Source: Thiotrichaceae bacterium (lineage in GTDB: Bacteria > Pseudomonadota > Gammaproteobacteria > Thiotrichales > Thiotrichaceae). Taken from it: a stretch of DNA of 12,689 nt. Of this stretch, positions 6,811-12,689 are shown piece after piece. The stretch is from assembly GCA_026992705.1 (NCBI GenBank), contig JALWYT010000282.1, forward strand, positions 1 to 12,689, read 5' to 3'. A program made the translations under genes and the position numbers. Under the pieces are notes generated by a model, which made no database searches, had not been told where the DNA came from, and worked only from the letters and a program-made list of their open reading frames with translations. Within the stretch, counting starts at the first letter, position 1. Every line of letters begins with the position of its first letter.

Positions 6811-7126
6811 CAGATTGTGTTACCGGTGTTGTTGGAACAGGTGGATTTGATTTGTCTTTTAAAATCACATGGTAAAAAGTCTCGCCCTTGCGAATAAAGC
6901 CTAATTCATCACGGGCATACTCTTCAACTGCAGCGTCCCCTAATTCTAAATCAACCACTTCTGCCTCCAAACTACGATTTCGCTCTGTTTGTACATTATT
7001 CGCTTCATTCTGCAATTGAATTTGTTTTTCTAGTGACCAAATATCAGGATAGCTCCCTTGACCAACCCACAAACGAATAAATAGCAATACAAATAATACG
7101 CTAAAAATGATTAACAATAACTTCAT
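6800..7126 (-). CDS. ftsB: Cell division protein FtsB
   Basis: A 108-residue bitopic membrane protein of the FtsQLB divisome complex. Residues about 3-20 are the transmembrane helix (LLLIIFSVLFVLLFIRLWVG), with a short cytoplasmic N-terminus. Residues about 29-63 form the periplasmic coiled coil that pairs with FtsL. The conserved segment YARDELGFIRKGETFYHV (70-87) follows, which contacts FtsQ. The tail is Pro/Thr-rich and acidic. It is the first gene of the minus-strand unit that continues into ispD. The ATG has no obvious Shine-Dalgarno but is the only start that keeps the whole helix. A good promoter candidate lies about 42 bp upstream. Confidence 0.94.
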   Translation of the reverse strand: MKLLLIIFSVLFVLLFIRLWVGQGSYPDIWSLEKQIQLQNEANNVQTERNRSLEAEVVDLELGDAAVEEYARDELGFIRKGETFYHVILKDKSNPPVPTTPVTQSDVE

Positions 7127-7167
7127 TATTTAATAATTTATGACTGGAATAAGTGTAATAAGCAGGA

Positions 7168-7196
7168 ATAATAACGTATTTATTGGAGATTGTCTG
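7168..7196 (-). promoter_or_regulatory. Putative sigma-70 promoter of ftsB-ispD-ispF-vanY
   Basis: On the minus strand, CAGACA (7191-7196) is followed by a 17-nt spacer and TATTAT (7168-7173). These match the -35 and -10 consensus at 4 of 6 and 5 of 6 positions. The implied start would be near 7161, giving a leader of about 35 nt before the ftsB ATG. This is a prediction by eye. Confidence 0.5.
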
Positions 7197-7279
7197 AAGG
7201 AATGCTGATATCATCCATAGATAAACACAAGTAAAGTTATTTATAATATTTCCTTATTTTATAAATCACAGCTAAAACC

Positions 7280-7307
7280 TTAACCTAAATTTTTAGGTTT
7301 ATATTAT
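7280..7307 (+). promoter_or_regulatory. Putative promoter with embedded 18-bp palindrome, upstream of the two-component genes
   Basis: TTAACC (7280-7285) and TATTAT (7302-7307) are 16 nt apart and could be -35 and -10 elements. Between and over them lies the palindrome AACCTAAATTTTTAGGTT (7282-7299), with 8-bp arms around a 2-nt centre. It covers the -35 and the spacer, as expected for an operator. The transcript would start near 7314 and carry about 200 nt of leader before the response regulator. Both promoter and operator roles are inferred. Confidence 0.4.
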
Positions 7308-7337
7308 AGTGTAGCGAGGGCGAACATCTTTAACTTT

Positions 7338-7347
7338 GGAGGAGGAG
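7338..7347 (+). promoter_or_regulatory. Very strong Shine-Dalgarno (GGAGGAGGAG)
   Basis: GGAGGAGGAG directly precedes ATG 7348. Taking GGAGG 7338-7342, the spacing to ATG 7348 is 5 nt; taking AGGAGG 7340-7345, the spacing to the out-of-frame ATG 7352 is 6 nt. It is the strongest ribosome binding site in the window and does not belong to any of the conserved genes. Confidence 0.65.
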
Positions 7348-7494
7348 ATGAATGCTCTAGATGTTTTAACCATGCTTTACCTGTGTTTATCTATGGAAGC
7401 AGATTTCTCTGTACCAGTGGGTTTATCGTGCCTAAATAAACATTACCAATGCCTTACCACAATATTACAAAAAATTAATACCTATTTCTTGTAA
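7348..7494 (+). CDS. Possible 48-residue leader ORF upstream of the response regulator
   Basis: ATG 7348 to TAA 7492-7494 encodes 48 residues beginning MNALDVLTMLYLCLSMEADF and ending INTYFL. I recognise no family. It is fairly hydrophobic, has three Cys and four to five scattered Leu-rich stretches, and lacks a clean signal peptide or membrane helix. Support comes from the GGAGGAGGAG sequence just upstream and from position: the stop lies 20 nt before the response-regulator ATG, which itself lacks a Shine-Dalgarno. It could be a leader peptide that couples or controls translation of the two-component genes. The right arm of the inverted repeat lies within codons 10-17. It could instead be a chance ORF behind a purine-rich run. 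Confidence 0.4.
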   Translation: MNALDVLTMLYLCLSMEADFSVPVGLSCLNKHYQCLTTILQKINTYFL

Positions 7495-7514
7495 CTAGTC
7501 CCATAATCTAGCTT

Positions 7515-8198
7515 ATGCGTATATTAATAGTTGAAGATGACACACAAACGGCTGATTTTATTTGCCAAGGGTTACGACAAAGTGGTCACACTGTTGACCA
7601 TGCAGATAACGGTGAGGATGGTTTGCACCTTGCTTTGACAGAAGAATATGATGTTTTAGTGCTTGATCGAATGTTACCAAAATATGATGGCTTATCGATT
7701 ATTAAACAGCTAAGAAATAATGGGATTAAAACCCCTGCTTTAATATTAAGTGCTTTAGGTGATGTGGATCATCGTGTTGAAGGCTTAGAAGCAGGTGGTG
7801 ATGATTATTTAGTTAAGCCTTATGCATTTAGTGAACTGTTAGCAAGATTGCAAGCCTTAGTACGACGAGTACAGCCTGAGCAAGCGGAAACTAAATTGCA
7901 GGTTGCTGACTTAACAATGAATTTAATCAAACATCAAGTTAGTCGTGCAGGACAAATTATTAACTTGCAGCCACGGGAATTTACCTTGCTAGAGGTATTG
8001 ATGCGACATGCGAATGAGGTGGTCACTCGCACCATGTTATTGGAAAAGGTATGGGATTATCATTTTGATCCACAAACAAATATTATCGACGTACATATTA
8101 GCCGTCTCCGTACTAAAATTGATAAAGACTTTGATACCCCCTTATTACGAACTGTTCGTGGTGCAGGCTATATGATTCATGACCCACAAGCTACTTAG
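7515..8198 (+). CDS. OmpR-family response regulator
   Basis: A 227-residue DNA-binding response regulator. Residues 1-118 are the receiver domain: acidic pocket Glu7-Asp8-Asp9, phosphoacceptor Asp51 in VLVLDRMLP, Ser79 (ILSAL) and Lys101 (LVKPYAF). Residues about 128-225 are the winged-helix effector, with LQPREFTLLEVLMRHANEVV, VWDYHFDPQTNIIDVHISRL and the C-terminal RTVRGAGYM hairpin. Wording is closest to the heavy-metal and QseB/CusR-like subgroup, but the signal cannot be told from sequence. The start is fixed by the conserved MRILIVEDD, yet no Shine-Dalgarno precedes it. The gene overlaps the kinase by 20 bp. It probably regulates its own promoter and perhaps the PDZ gene downstream; both are inferences. 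Confidence 0.95.
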   Translation: MRILIVEDDTQTADFICQGLRQSGHTVDHADNGEDGLHLALTEEYDVLVLDRMLPKYDGLSIIKQLRNNGIKTPALILSALGDVDHRVEGLEAGGDDYLVKPYAFSELLARLQALVRRVQPEQAETKLQVADLTMNLIKHQVSRAGQIINLQPREFTLLEVLMRHANEVVTRTMLLEKVWDYHFDPQTNIIDVHISRLRTKIDKDFDTPLLRTVRGAGYMIHDPQAT

Positions 8199-9564
8199 TA
8201 CAACAGCGTTCCGATTATCACTTATTTATGCTGTTGTTTTCAGTCTCATTGCTGCGATTGCTTTGGTTTTAGCGTATTGGTTTTCTGCTAAACAAATTCG
8301 CCAACAAACGGATGATCGTTTACAGCTTGAGAGCAATGTTCTACTAAGTCGTTATTATACGGGGAGTTTTGCTGACCTTAATCGAAAAATCCAACGCCGA
8401 ACCAATACTGCAGGGCAGCAATTTTTTATCTATAGTTTAGTTAAACGCCAGCAGCATGATTTTTTTCAGCATGTATCCCCTAAGCTATCGGGTGAACATG
8501 CAGTATTTGCTACCGTACCGATTGATTCAATTACCCATATTCGAACGCCTGCTCGCCATAAGCCAAATGCTCGGGTATTAATCACTCCACTTGCCAATGA
8601 TTATCAATTATTAGTTGGTACAGATCTAAGTGAGCAAGCTTATTTACTCAATCAAATTGCTATTATTTTGTTTATTGCTATTTTAGTTATTTTTGCTGCT
8701 TCACTAATTGGTGGTAGCTGGATTAGTCGGCATATTATCAAACGATTAGATGTTATTCGTCGTACCGCAAAAGAAATTATTGATGGCGACCTACATCAAC
8801 GAATTCCAATTCAGCATACTCAGCAAGATGAATACGATAAATTAAGCCTTGTACTCAATAAAATGTTGGCTCAGCTTGAAGCCTCCATGCAAAGTATGCG
8901 TGAAGTGACTGATAATTTAGCTCATGATTTACGTAACCCGCTTAACCGTCTGCGACATCGTTTAGAAACTATTCAATATTTACAACCTAATAGTAAGCAA
9001 TATCAACAGGAACTGGCGATTGCTATTGAAGATGTCGATGCCATTGTTGCAACATTCAATGCCTTGCTCAATATTGCCCAGATAGAAGCTAAAGCTCAAC
9101 GTGATCATTGGGAAGATGTTGATATTTCTAAATTAATTAATGATTTAGGTGAACTATACACACTGGTTGCCGAAGAAAAACAAATCACCCTAAAATATCA
9201 GGCTGAAGCCAATTTAGTACAATATGGTGATAAACAACTTCTTGCTCAAGCGGTTAGTAATTTACTTGATAATGCTGTGAAATATACCCCTGAAAAGGGT
9301 AATGTCGAACTCAATGCTTATCAGCAAAAAGATAATATCATGATCACCATTGCCGATTCAGGCATTGGTATCCCACAAGACCAGTATGAAAAAGTCTTCT
9401 GTCGCTTCACTCGCTTAGACAATGTACGTAATACCGCAGGCAATGGCTTAGGTTTAAGTTTAGTCAAAGCCGTTGCTGATCTACATGAAGCAATCATTAC
9501 ATTAGCAGATAACAAACCTGGCTTGAAAATCAGCTTACAACTCCCCACAATTAAAAAAGATTAA
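8179..9564 (+). CDS. Sensor histidine kinase (HAMP, HisKA, HATPase)
   Basis: A 461-residue inner-membrane sensor kinase, the partner of the preceding regulator, with which it overlaps by 20 bp. Transmembrane helix 1 lies at about 12-35 and helix 2 at about 157-180. The periplasmic part between them (about 36-156) is the sensor region and resembles no ligand domain I can name. HAMP follows at about 181-234. The HisKA helix carries the phosphoacceptor His249 in NLAHDLRNPL. The ATPase domain has the N box NLLDNAVKYT (361-370), G1 DSGIGIP (393-399) and G2 GNGLGLSLV (421-429). All catalytic motifs are intact. The periplasmic loop is rich in His, Arg and Gln but has no Cys cluster or clear metal-binding motif, so the signal is unknown. 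Confidence 0.95.
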   Translation: MTHKLLSTTAFRLSLIYAVVFSLIAAIALVLAYWFSAKQIRQQTDDRLQLESNVLLSRYYTGSFADLNRKIQRRTNTAGQQFFIYSLVKRQQHDFFQHVSPKLSGEHAVFATVPIDSITHIRTPARHKPNARVLITPLANDYQLLVGTDLSEQAYLLNQIAIILFIAILVIFAASLIGGSWISRHIIKRLDVIRRTAKEIIDGDLHQRIPIQHTQQDEYDKLSLVLNKMLAQLEASMQSMREVTDNLAHDLRNPLNRLRHRLETIQYLQPNSKQYQQELAIAIEDVDAIVATFNALLNIAQIEAKAQRDHWEDVDISKLINDLGELYTLVAEEKQITLKYQAEANLVQYGDKQLLAQAVSNLLDNAVKYTPEKGNVELNAYQQKDNIMITIADSGIGIPQDQYEKVFCRFTRLDNVRNTAGNGLGLSLVKAVADLHEAIITLADNKPGLKISLQLPTIKKD

Positions 9565-9638
9565 AACAATAGTAGCTTATTGGTAAATGGAAATGCTTAC
9601 AAGCTATAGTTAGTGTTATAACTCACTCATTATTAAAC

Positions 9639-9660
9639 GGTGTAACTTACTAGTTTCACC
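9639..9660 (+). promoter_or_regulatory. Imperfect inverted repeat upstream of the PDZ gene
   Basis: GGTGTAACT (9639-9647) and AGTTTCACC (9652-9660) pair at 8 of 9 positions around a 4-nt loop. It lies between the kinase and PDZ genes, just before a promoter candidate. It could be a weak terminator for the kinase transcript (no proper U-run follows) or an operator for the PDZ gene. Confidence 0.4.
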
Positions 9661-9665
9661 ATTTA

Positions 9666-9693
9666 TTACACGAATACACTAGGTCATTACTAT
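9666..9693 (+). promoter_or_regulatory. Putative promoter of the PDZ-protein gene
   Basis: TTACAC (9666-9671), a 16-nt spacer and TACTAT (9688-9693) match the sigma-70 consensus at 4 of 6 positions each. The start would be near 9700, about 20 nt before the ATG, with the AGAGGAA ribosome binding site in between. Weak prediction by eye. Confidence 0.3.
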
Positions 9694-9719
9694 ATCAAAA
9701 AAATTAAGAGGAACCTATA

Positions 9720-10637
9720 ATGAAATATAACTATGTACTCCCTTTATTAATCAGCAGTCTAACTTTACTTAGTACACAAATATCGGCAGATAACACCCCT
9801 CTCTCCATGTCAAACAACCAGGCAAATTATACTCATAAAACACCTTGGTTAGGTGTTATTTTAGCTAATGTACCGGATGCTTTAAGTGCTCAATTAAGTG
9901 GATTAATTCCTAAAGGTCAAGGTGTGTTGGTACAAAGTGTTATTCCTAATTCTCCTGCAGCTAAGGCGGGCATTCAAAAAAATGATATTTTACTCAATTT
10001 TGGTGATCAAAAGCTCTATTCGCCCTCACAATTATCAGGATTAGTACAGGCCACTAATATTGGTAGCCAAACTAATATGCAAGTTGTTTCGCAAGGTAAA
10101 TTAAAAAACCTCACAGTAAAAATTGAAGGCAAACAAGCAGTTAATAATTCCACACAACATCCTTTTTGGCATCGCTTTACAATGCCACGTTTAACACCTC
10201 CTGCTGATGCTACGTCAAATAATACTTTGGTATGGGATAACTTTGAATCTGTGCAGGTTAAAACCCTTACAAATGGTAATTATCATGCTGAAGTGACGTT
10301 TAGAGATAAAAATAATGAAACAAAGCACTTTACCTTTGAAGGAAAGAGAGACGAAATTATTAAACAAATTCAAAACCAGAAAGATTTACCTGATAGCAAG
10401 CGTAAAGCCCTGCTTAATGCCTTAAATATGCGACCTGACCAATCATTTCGCTCCCTATTTAACGACCCATTTTTTAAAAATAATCCCTTTGATGATCCAT
10501 TTTTTAAAAATATGATACCTCAAGACTTAACGATTCCGTCATTCCCACAATTCTTCCAACAGACACCCTTTGCTAATCCTCCTACACCATCACAACCATT
10601 ACCATTAGCAAAACCTAAAGAAAGAATTGCTTTATAA
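9720..10637 (+). CDS. Secreted single-PDZ-domain protein without a protease domain
   Basis: A 305-residue exported protein. Residues 1-23 are a signal peptide, with cleavage likely after QISA. Residues about 42-136 form one PDZ domain: PWLGVILANVP, GQGVLVQSVIPNSPAAKAGI (67-86), NDILLNFGDQKL and a final LTVKIEGK. This resembles DegP/HtrA PDZ domains, but there is no trypsin-like domain and no catalytic triad. Residues about 168-235 look like a small second domain (VWDNFESVQVKTL, then TFEGKRDEIIKQI). The tail is low complexity, rich in Phe, Pro, Asn and Asp, with DPFFKN occurring at 249-254 and 259-264. A strong AGAGGAA site precedes the ATG. Its place behind a two-component operon suggests an envelope sensing or quality-control role, such as a binding adaptor, but this is inferred. 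Confidence 0.82.
   Translation: MKYNYVLPLLISSLTLLSTQISADNTPLSMSNNQANYTHKTPWLGVILANVPDALSAQLSGLIPKGQGVLVQSVIPNSPAAKAGIQKNDILLNFGDQKLYSPSQLSGLVQATNIGSQTNMQVVSQGKLKNLTVKIEGKQAVNNSTQHPFWHRFTMPRLTPPADATSNNTLVWDNFESVQVKTLTNGNYHAEVTFRDKNNETKHFTFEGKRDEIIKQIQNQKDLPDSKRKALLNALNMRPDQSFRSLFNDPFFKNNPFDDPFFKNMIPQDLTIPSFPQFFQQTPFANPPTPSQPLPLAKPKERIAL
10464..10511 (+). repeat. Short direct repeat inside the PDZ gene
   Basis: GACCCATTTTTTAAAAAT (10464-10481) recurs as GATCCATTTTTTAAAAAT (10494-10511), 30 bp apart and in frame. It encodes DPFFKN twice and adds to the low-complexity tail. The T6A5 runs are possible slippage sites. Confidence 0.8.
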
Positions 10638-10650
10638 AAGATAAGGTTGA

Positions 10651-10674
10651 GATAATGGAATGTTACCCATTATC
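10651..10674. other. Hairpin in convergent PDZ/dcd intergenic region
   Basis: GATAATGG (10651-10658) and CCATTATC (10667-10674) form a perfect 8-bp stem with an 8-nt loop, 14 bp after the PDZ stop. No U-run follows on either strand, so it is at best a weak terminator or a 3'-end stabiliser. Confidence 0.4.
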
Positions 10675-10700
10675 CCTTCCTAGCATCCAATATACGGTTT

Positions 10701-10724
10701 TTGATATTCATTGTAGAATATCAA
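10701..10724. other. Second hairpin in convergent PDZ/dcd intergenic region
   Basis: TTGATATTC (10701-10709) and GAATATCAA (10716-10724) form a perfect 9-bp stem with a 6-nt loop. It lies 30 bp past the dcd stop on the minus strand. The stem is AT-rich and lacks a U-run on either side, so intrinsic termination is doubtful. Confidence 0.4.
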
Positions 10725-10753
10725 GGTAATCATTCTGTTAAGCTATGATTCTA

Positions 10754-11320
10754 CTATGTTTTTGGTAACGTCACCCCTTGTTGCCCTTGGTATTTGCCTC
10801 CTCTATCTTTATATGAAGTCTCACAAATTTCATCTGACTCAAAAAATAACATTTGAGCTACGCCTTCATTGGCATAAATTTTTGCAGGTAGAGGGGTCGT
10901 ATTTGAAAATTCGAGAGTGACATGCCCTTCCCATTCGGGTTCTAGTGGGGTGACATTAACAATAATACCACAACGTGCGTAGGTTGATTTACCAAGGCAT
11001 ACAGTCAGTACATTACGTGGAATACGAAAATATTCTACCGTGCGAGCTAGTGCGAAAGAGTTAGGTGGGATAATGCAAACATTCGATTTAACATCAACAA
11101 AACTATCTTCATCAAATGCTTTAGGATCAACAATCGCAGAATTAATGTTGGTAAAAACTTTAAATTCATCAGCACAGCGTACATCATAACCATAACTTGA
11201 TGTCCCATAAGAGACAATCTTCTCACCCTGACATTCACGAATTTGTTTAGGTTCAAATGGTTCAATCAAGCCTTGTTCTTCTGCTGTTTTACATATCCAT
11301 TTATCTGATTTAATTGACAT
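10754..11320 (-). CDS. dcd: dCTP deaminase
   Basis: A 188-residue dCTP deaminase, the family's usual length. It converts dCTP to dUTP, which dUTPase then turns into dUMP for thymidylate synthesis. Hallmarks are SSYGYDVRCADEF (41-53), VCLGKSTYARCGIIVNVTPL (107-126) and EWEGHVTLEFSNTTPLPAKI (129-148), with the predicted catalytic Glu137 in HVTLE. DRGGKYQGQQG near the C-terminus is the nucleotide-closing tail. A second aspartate-based bifunctional activity as in archaeal enzymes is not suggested. The ATG is preceded by AAGGG about 8 nt upstream. The gene is the last of the galU-LEA2-dcd unit, 10 bp after the lipoprotein gene. Confidence 0.96.
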   Translation of the reverse strand: MSIKSDKWICKTAEEQGLIEPFEPKQIRECQGEKIVSYGTSSYGYDVRCADEFKVFTNINSAIVDPKAFDEDSFVDVKSNVCIIPPNSFALARTVEYFRIPRNVLTVCLGKSTYARCGIIVNVTPLEPEWEGHVTLEFSNTTPLPAKIYANEGVAQMLFFESDEICETSYKDRGGKYQGQQGVTLPKT

Positions 11321-11330
11321 TTTCTAACCC

Positions 11331-11768
11331 TTATTGTGTAACATTTATACCACCTGTGCGGTGAAATGGGATGTTAATTAATGGGGTTTTTAGTTTACCA
11401 CTTAAATCATATTTTATTTGTTTATCACGCCATAAATTTGGAATGACATTAAATAATTTAGAAACGTGTAAACGTACAGGAATCGCCACTGTTTTTTCTG
11501 CTCCTGCAGCTATTGTAATACGGCTTAAATTTTCACCATTTGCAACATTTACACCATTCAAACTCAAGTTATATTCAATGCCACTAAGATAAATTGCGAA
11601 GTTATTAGGATTGGATACATTTAAAGTAAAACTGGCTTCACTTTCTTTAAACGAAAGACGATCTAATTGGATTCTACTGATTGATATATGGGGTTCTTTA
11701 ATAATAGTCGTACAAGAGGATGATAAAAATACTAGGGTGAACAAAAGTATTATGTTAATCTTTTGCAT
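11331..11768 (-). CDS. LEA type 2 (LEA14-like) lipoprotein
   Basis: A 145-residue lipoprotein when started at ATG 11766-11768. That start gives a clean lipoprotein signal ending in LSSSC (lipidated Cys19) and is preceded by AGGA 11 nt upstream. An ATG 30 codons earlier lies inside galU and would bury the signal peptide. Residues about 37-140 look like a LEA_2 immunoglobulin-like domain: RLSFKESEASFTLNVSNPNN, GIEYNLSLNGVNVANG, then AGAEKTVAIPVRL and YDLSGKL. Such proteins are small cell-envelope beta-sandwiches linked to desiccation or stress tolerance in plants and poorly understood in bacteria. The gene starts 13 bp after the galU stop and ends 10 bp before dcd, so all three are probably cotranscribed. 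The envelope role is inferred. Confidence 0.82.
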   Translation of the reverse strand: MQKINIILLFTLVFLSSSCTTIIKEPHISISRIQLDRLSFKESEASFTLNVSNPNNFAIYLSGIEYNLSLNGVNVANGENLSRITIAAGAEKTVAIPVRLHVSKLFNVIPNLWRDKQIKYDLSGKLKTPLINIPFHRTGGINVTQ

Positions 11769-11781
11769 AAACAATTTTTTC

Positions 11782-12687
11782 CTACAATGTTTCTGCAAAT
11801 TTTTTAATAAAGTTTGCAAGGTTTTGACCAATTTCAGGATGACGAATACTATATTCAATATTTGCTTTCATATACTCATGTTTCGAACCACAATCATGAC
11901 TTCTCCCTGTAATATGAAAAGCATTAACTTGCTCGTTTTCCATTAGCATTGCAATAGCATCGGTTAATTGGATTTCATCCCCTGTACCTTGTGGAGTACG
12001 CTTTAATAAATCCCATATTTTTTCAGATAGGACATACCGTCCAACTACAGCAAGATTTGAGGGAGCTTGTTCAACAGATGGCTTTTCAACTACTTCCGTC
12101 ATTGCGATCGATTGCCCCGCTTCAAGCTGATGTCCATTAACATCAGCAACACCGTAGTGACTGACCATCTTATACTCCACAGGCTCAACCATAATTTGGC
12201 TAATATTAGTTTCCTCATACAAATGAATCATTTCTGCTAAATTATCTTTTTGTAGATTACAGTCTGCATCATCAATCAACACATCAGGCAAAATAACCAC
12301 GAAAGGTTGCTCACCTACTAATGGTCTGGCACAAAGTACCGCGTGCCCTAGACCTTTGGCTTCCCCTTGCCTAACATGCATAATTGTCACATCACTTGGG
12401 CAAATTGAACGTACTTCATCTAATAATTGACGTTTTACCCGCTTTTCAAGCGTAGCCTCTAATTCAAAGCTAGTATCAAAGTGATTTTCTATTGAGTTTT
12501 TACTAGAGTGTGTAACTAACACAATTTCTTTAATTCCTGCTGACACACATTCGTCAACAATATATTGAATTAATGGCTTATCAACAATAGGTAACATTTC
12601 TTTAGGAATGGCTTTGGTCGCTGGTAGCATTCGTGTACCTAAGCCTGCAACAGGAATAACCGCTTTTCGTATTTTTTTCTGAGCCAT
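11782..12687 (-). CDS. galU: UTP-glucose-1-phosphate uridylyltransferase
   Basis: A 301-residue GalU, one residue shorter than E. coli GalU. It makes UDP-glucose from UTP and glucose-1-phosphate, the sugar donor for LPS, capsule and other polysaccharides. The nucleotide loop is IPVAGLGTRMLPATKAIPKE (11-30). Further on are QGEAKGLGHAVLCARPLVG (107-125), the metal-binding LPD with Asp135, HYGV (177-180) and VVEKP (199-203). All core motifs are present. The ATG lies 2 bases from the window edge, so its ribosome binding site and promoter are not visible. It leads the minus-strand unit with the LEA2 lipoprotein and dcd. Confidence 0.96.
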   Translation of the reverse strand: MAQKKIRKAVIPVAGLGTRMLPATKAIPKEMLPIVDKPLIQYIVDECVSAGIKEIVLVTHSSKNSIENHFDTSFELEATLEKRVKRQLLDEVRSICPSDVTIMHVRQGEAKGLGHAVLCARPLVGEQPFVVILPDVLIDDADCNLQKDNLAEMIHLYEETNISQIMVEPVEYKMVSHYGVADVNGHQLEAGQSIAMTEVVEKPSVEQAPSNLAVVGRYVLSEKIWDLLKRTPQGTGDEIQLTDAIAMLMENEQVNAFHITGRSHDCGSKHEYMKANIEYSIRHPEIGQNLANFIKKFAETL

Positions 12688-12689
12688 AA

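Larger units (their letters stand above)
7215..7396. repeat. Long-range inverted repeat with 22-bp arms
   Basis: The left arm 7215-7236 (starting CCATAGATAAACACAA) and the right arm 7375-7396 (ending TGTTTATCTATGG) are reverse complements at 21 of 22 positions, separated by 138 bp. Each arm points outward as CTTTAC then TGTGTTTATCTATGG, one toward ftsB and one toward the response regulator. The right arm lies inside the leader ORF. No clear target-site duplication flanks the pair. It could be paired regulator-binding sites, a cruciform or RNA stem, or the ends of a small mobile element. Confidence 0.75.
7127..7514. other. Divergent intergenic region between ftsB and the response regulator
   Basis: 388 bp without a conserved gene. 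From left to right it holds a minus-strand promoter candidate for ftsB, a long-range inverted repeat, an 18-bp palindrome in a plus-strand promoter candidate, and a 48-codon leader ORF. Each is listed separately. No tRNA or recognised riboswitch is visible. Confidence 0.8.

Noticed and set aside
7215..7396. CRISPR or attachment site.
   Set aside because: There are only two arms in inverted orientation, with no repeat-spacer array, integrase gene or tRNA nearby.
10651..10724. Calling the two intergenic hairpins a bidirectional intrinsic terminator.
   Set aside because: Both stems are AT-rich and neither is followed by a U-run on either strand.
11769..11858. Longer 175-residue form of the LEA2 lipoprotein starting at 11858.
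   Set aside because: The extra 30 codons lie inside the galU 3' end and would bury the lipoprotein signal. The ATG at 11768 gives a clean lipobox.
11371..11946. Plus-strand ORFs opposite the LEA2 and galU genes.
   Set aside because: They are antisense shadows without ribosome sites or recognisable domains.

Overview
This window reads as a slice of an AT-rich gammaproteobacterial chromosome carrying mostly housekeeping genes. The lineage call rests on a HolC (chi) subunit behind PepA, the ftsB-ispD-ispF order, a MetG with a fused C-terminal tRNA-binding domain, and an OmpR-type two-component system. I cannot assign an order or genus. There are no rRNA or tRNA genes, CRISPR arrays, phage genes or transposase genes.

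Layout from left to right. Plus strand: the 3' end of metG (1-669), then a lipoprotein with a polysaccharide-lyase family 14 fold (699-1793), which looks AT-richer by eye and may be accessory. Minus strand: a compact pepA-holC-hypothetical unit (4117 down to 1841) whose three genes share one reading frame and are parted by single stop codons. Next come a META-domain lipoprotein (4232-4696) and an ftsB-ispD-ispF-vanY unit (7126 down to 4860) for cell division, isoprenoid precursors and peptidoglycan trimming. Two inverted copies of a palindromic repeat of about 100-150 bp (4131-4245 and 4727-4874) bracket the META gene and form the 3' ends of the META and vanY genes.

A 388-bp divergent intergenic region (7127-7514) separates ftsB from a plus-strand response-regulator/histidine-kinase pair (7515-9564). 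It holds a likely ftsB promoter, a 22-bp inverted repeat with arms about 140 bp apart, an 18-bp palindrome inside a likely plus-strand promoter, and a 48-codon leader ORF with a very strong Shine-Dalgarno sequence. That leader ends 20 nt before the response-regulator start, which has no visible Shine-Dalgarno. Downstream of the kinase is a secreted single-PDZ protein (9720-10637) with its own ribosome binding site, a plausible target or partner of the two-component system.

The right end carries a minus-strand galU, LEA2-domain lipoprotein, dcd unit (12687 down to 10754).

I found no clear novel multi-gene system. The parts least explained by known families are the palindromic repeat pair, the structured divergent regulatory region with its leader ORF, the small protein after holC, and the protease-less PDZ protein tied to a two-component system.
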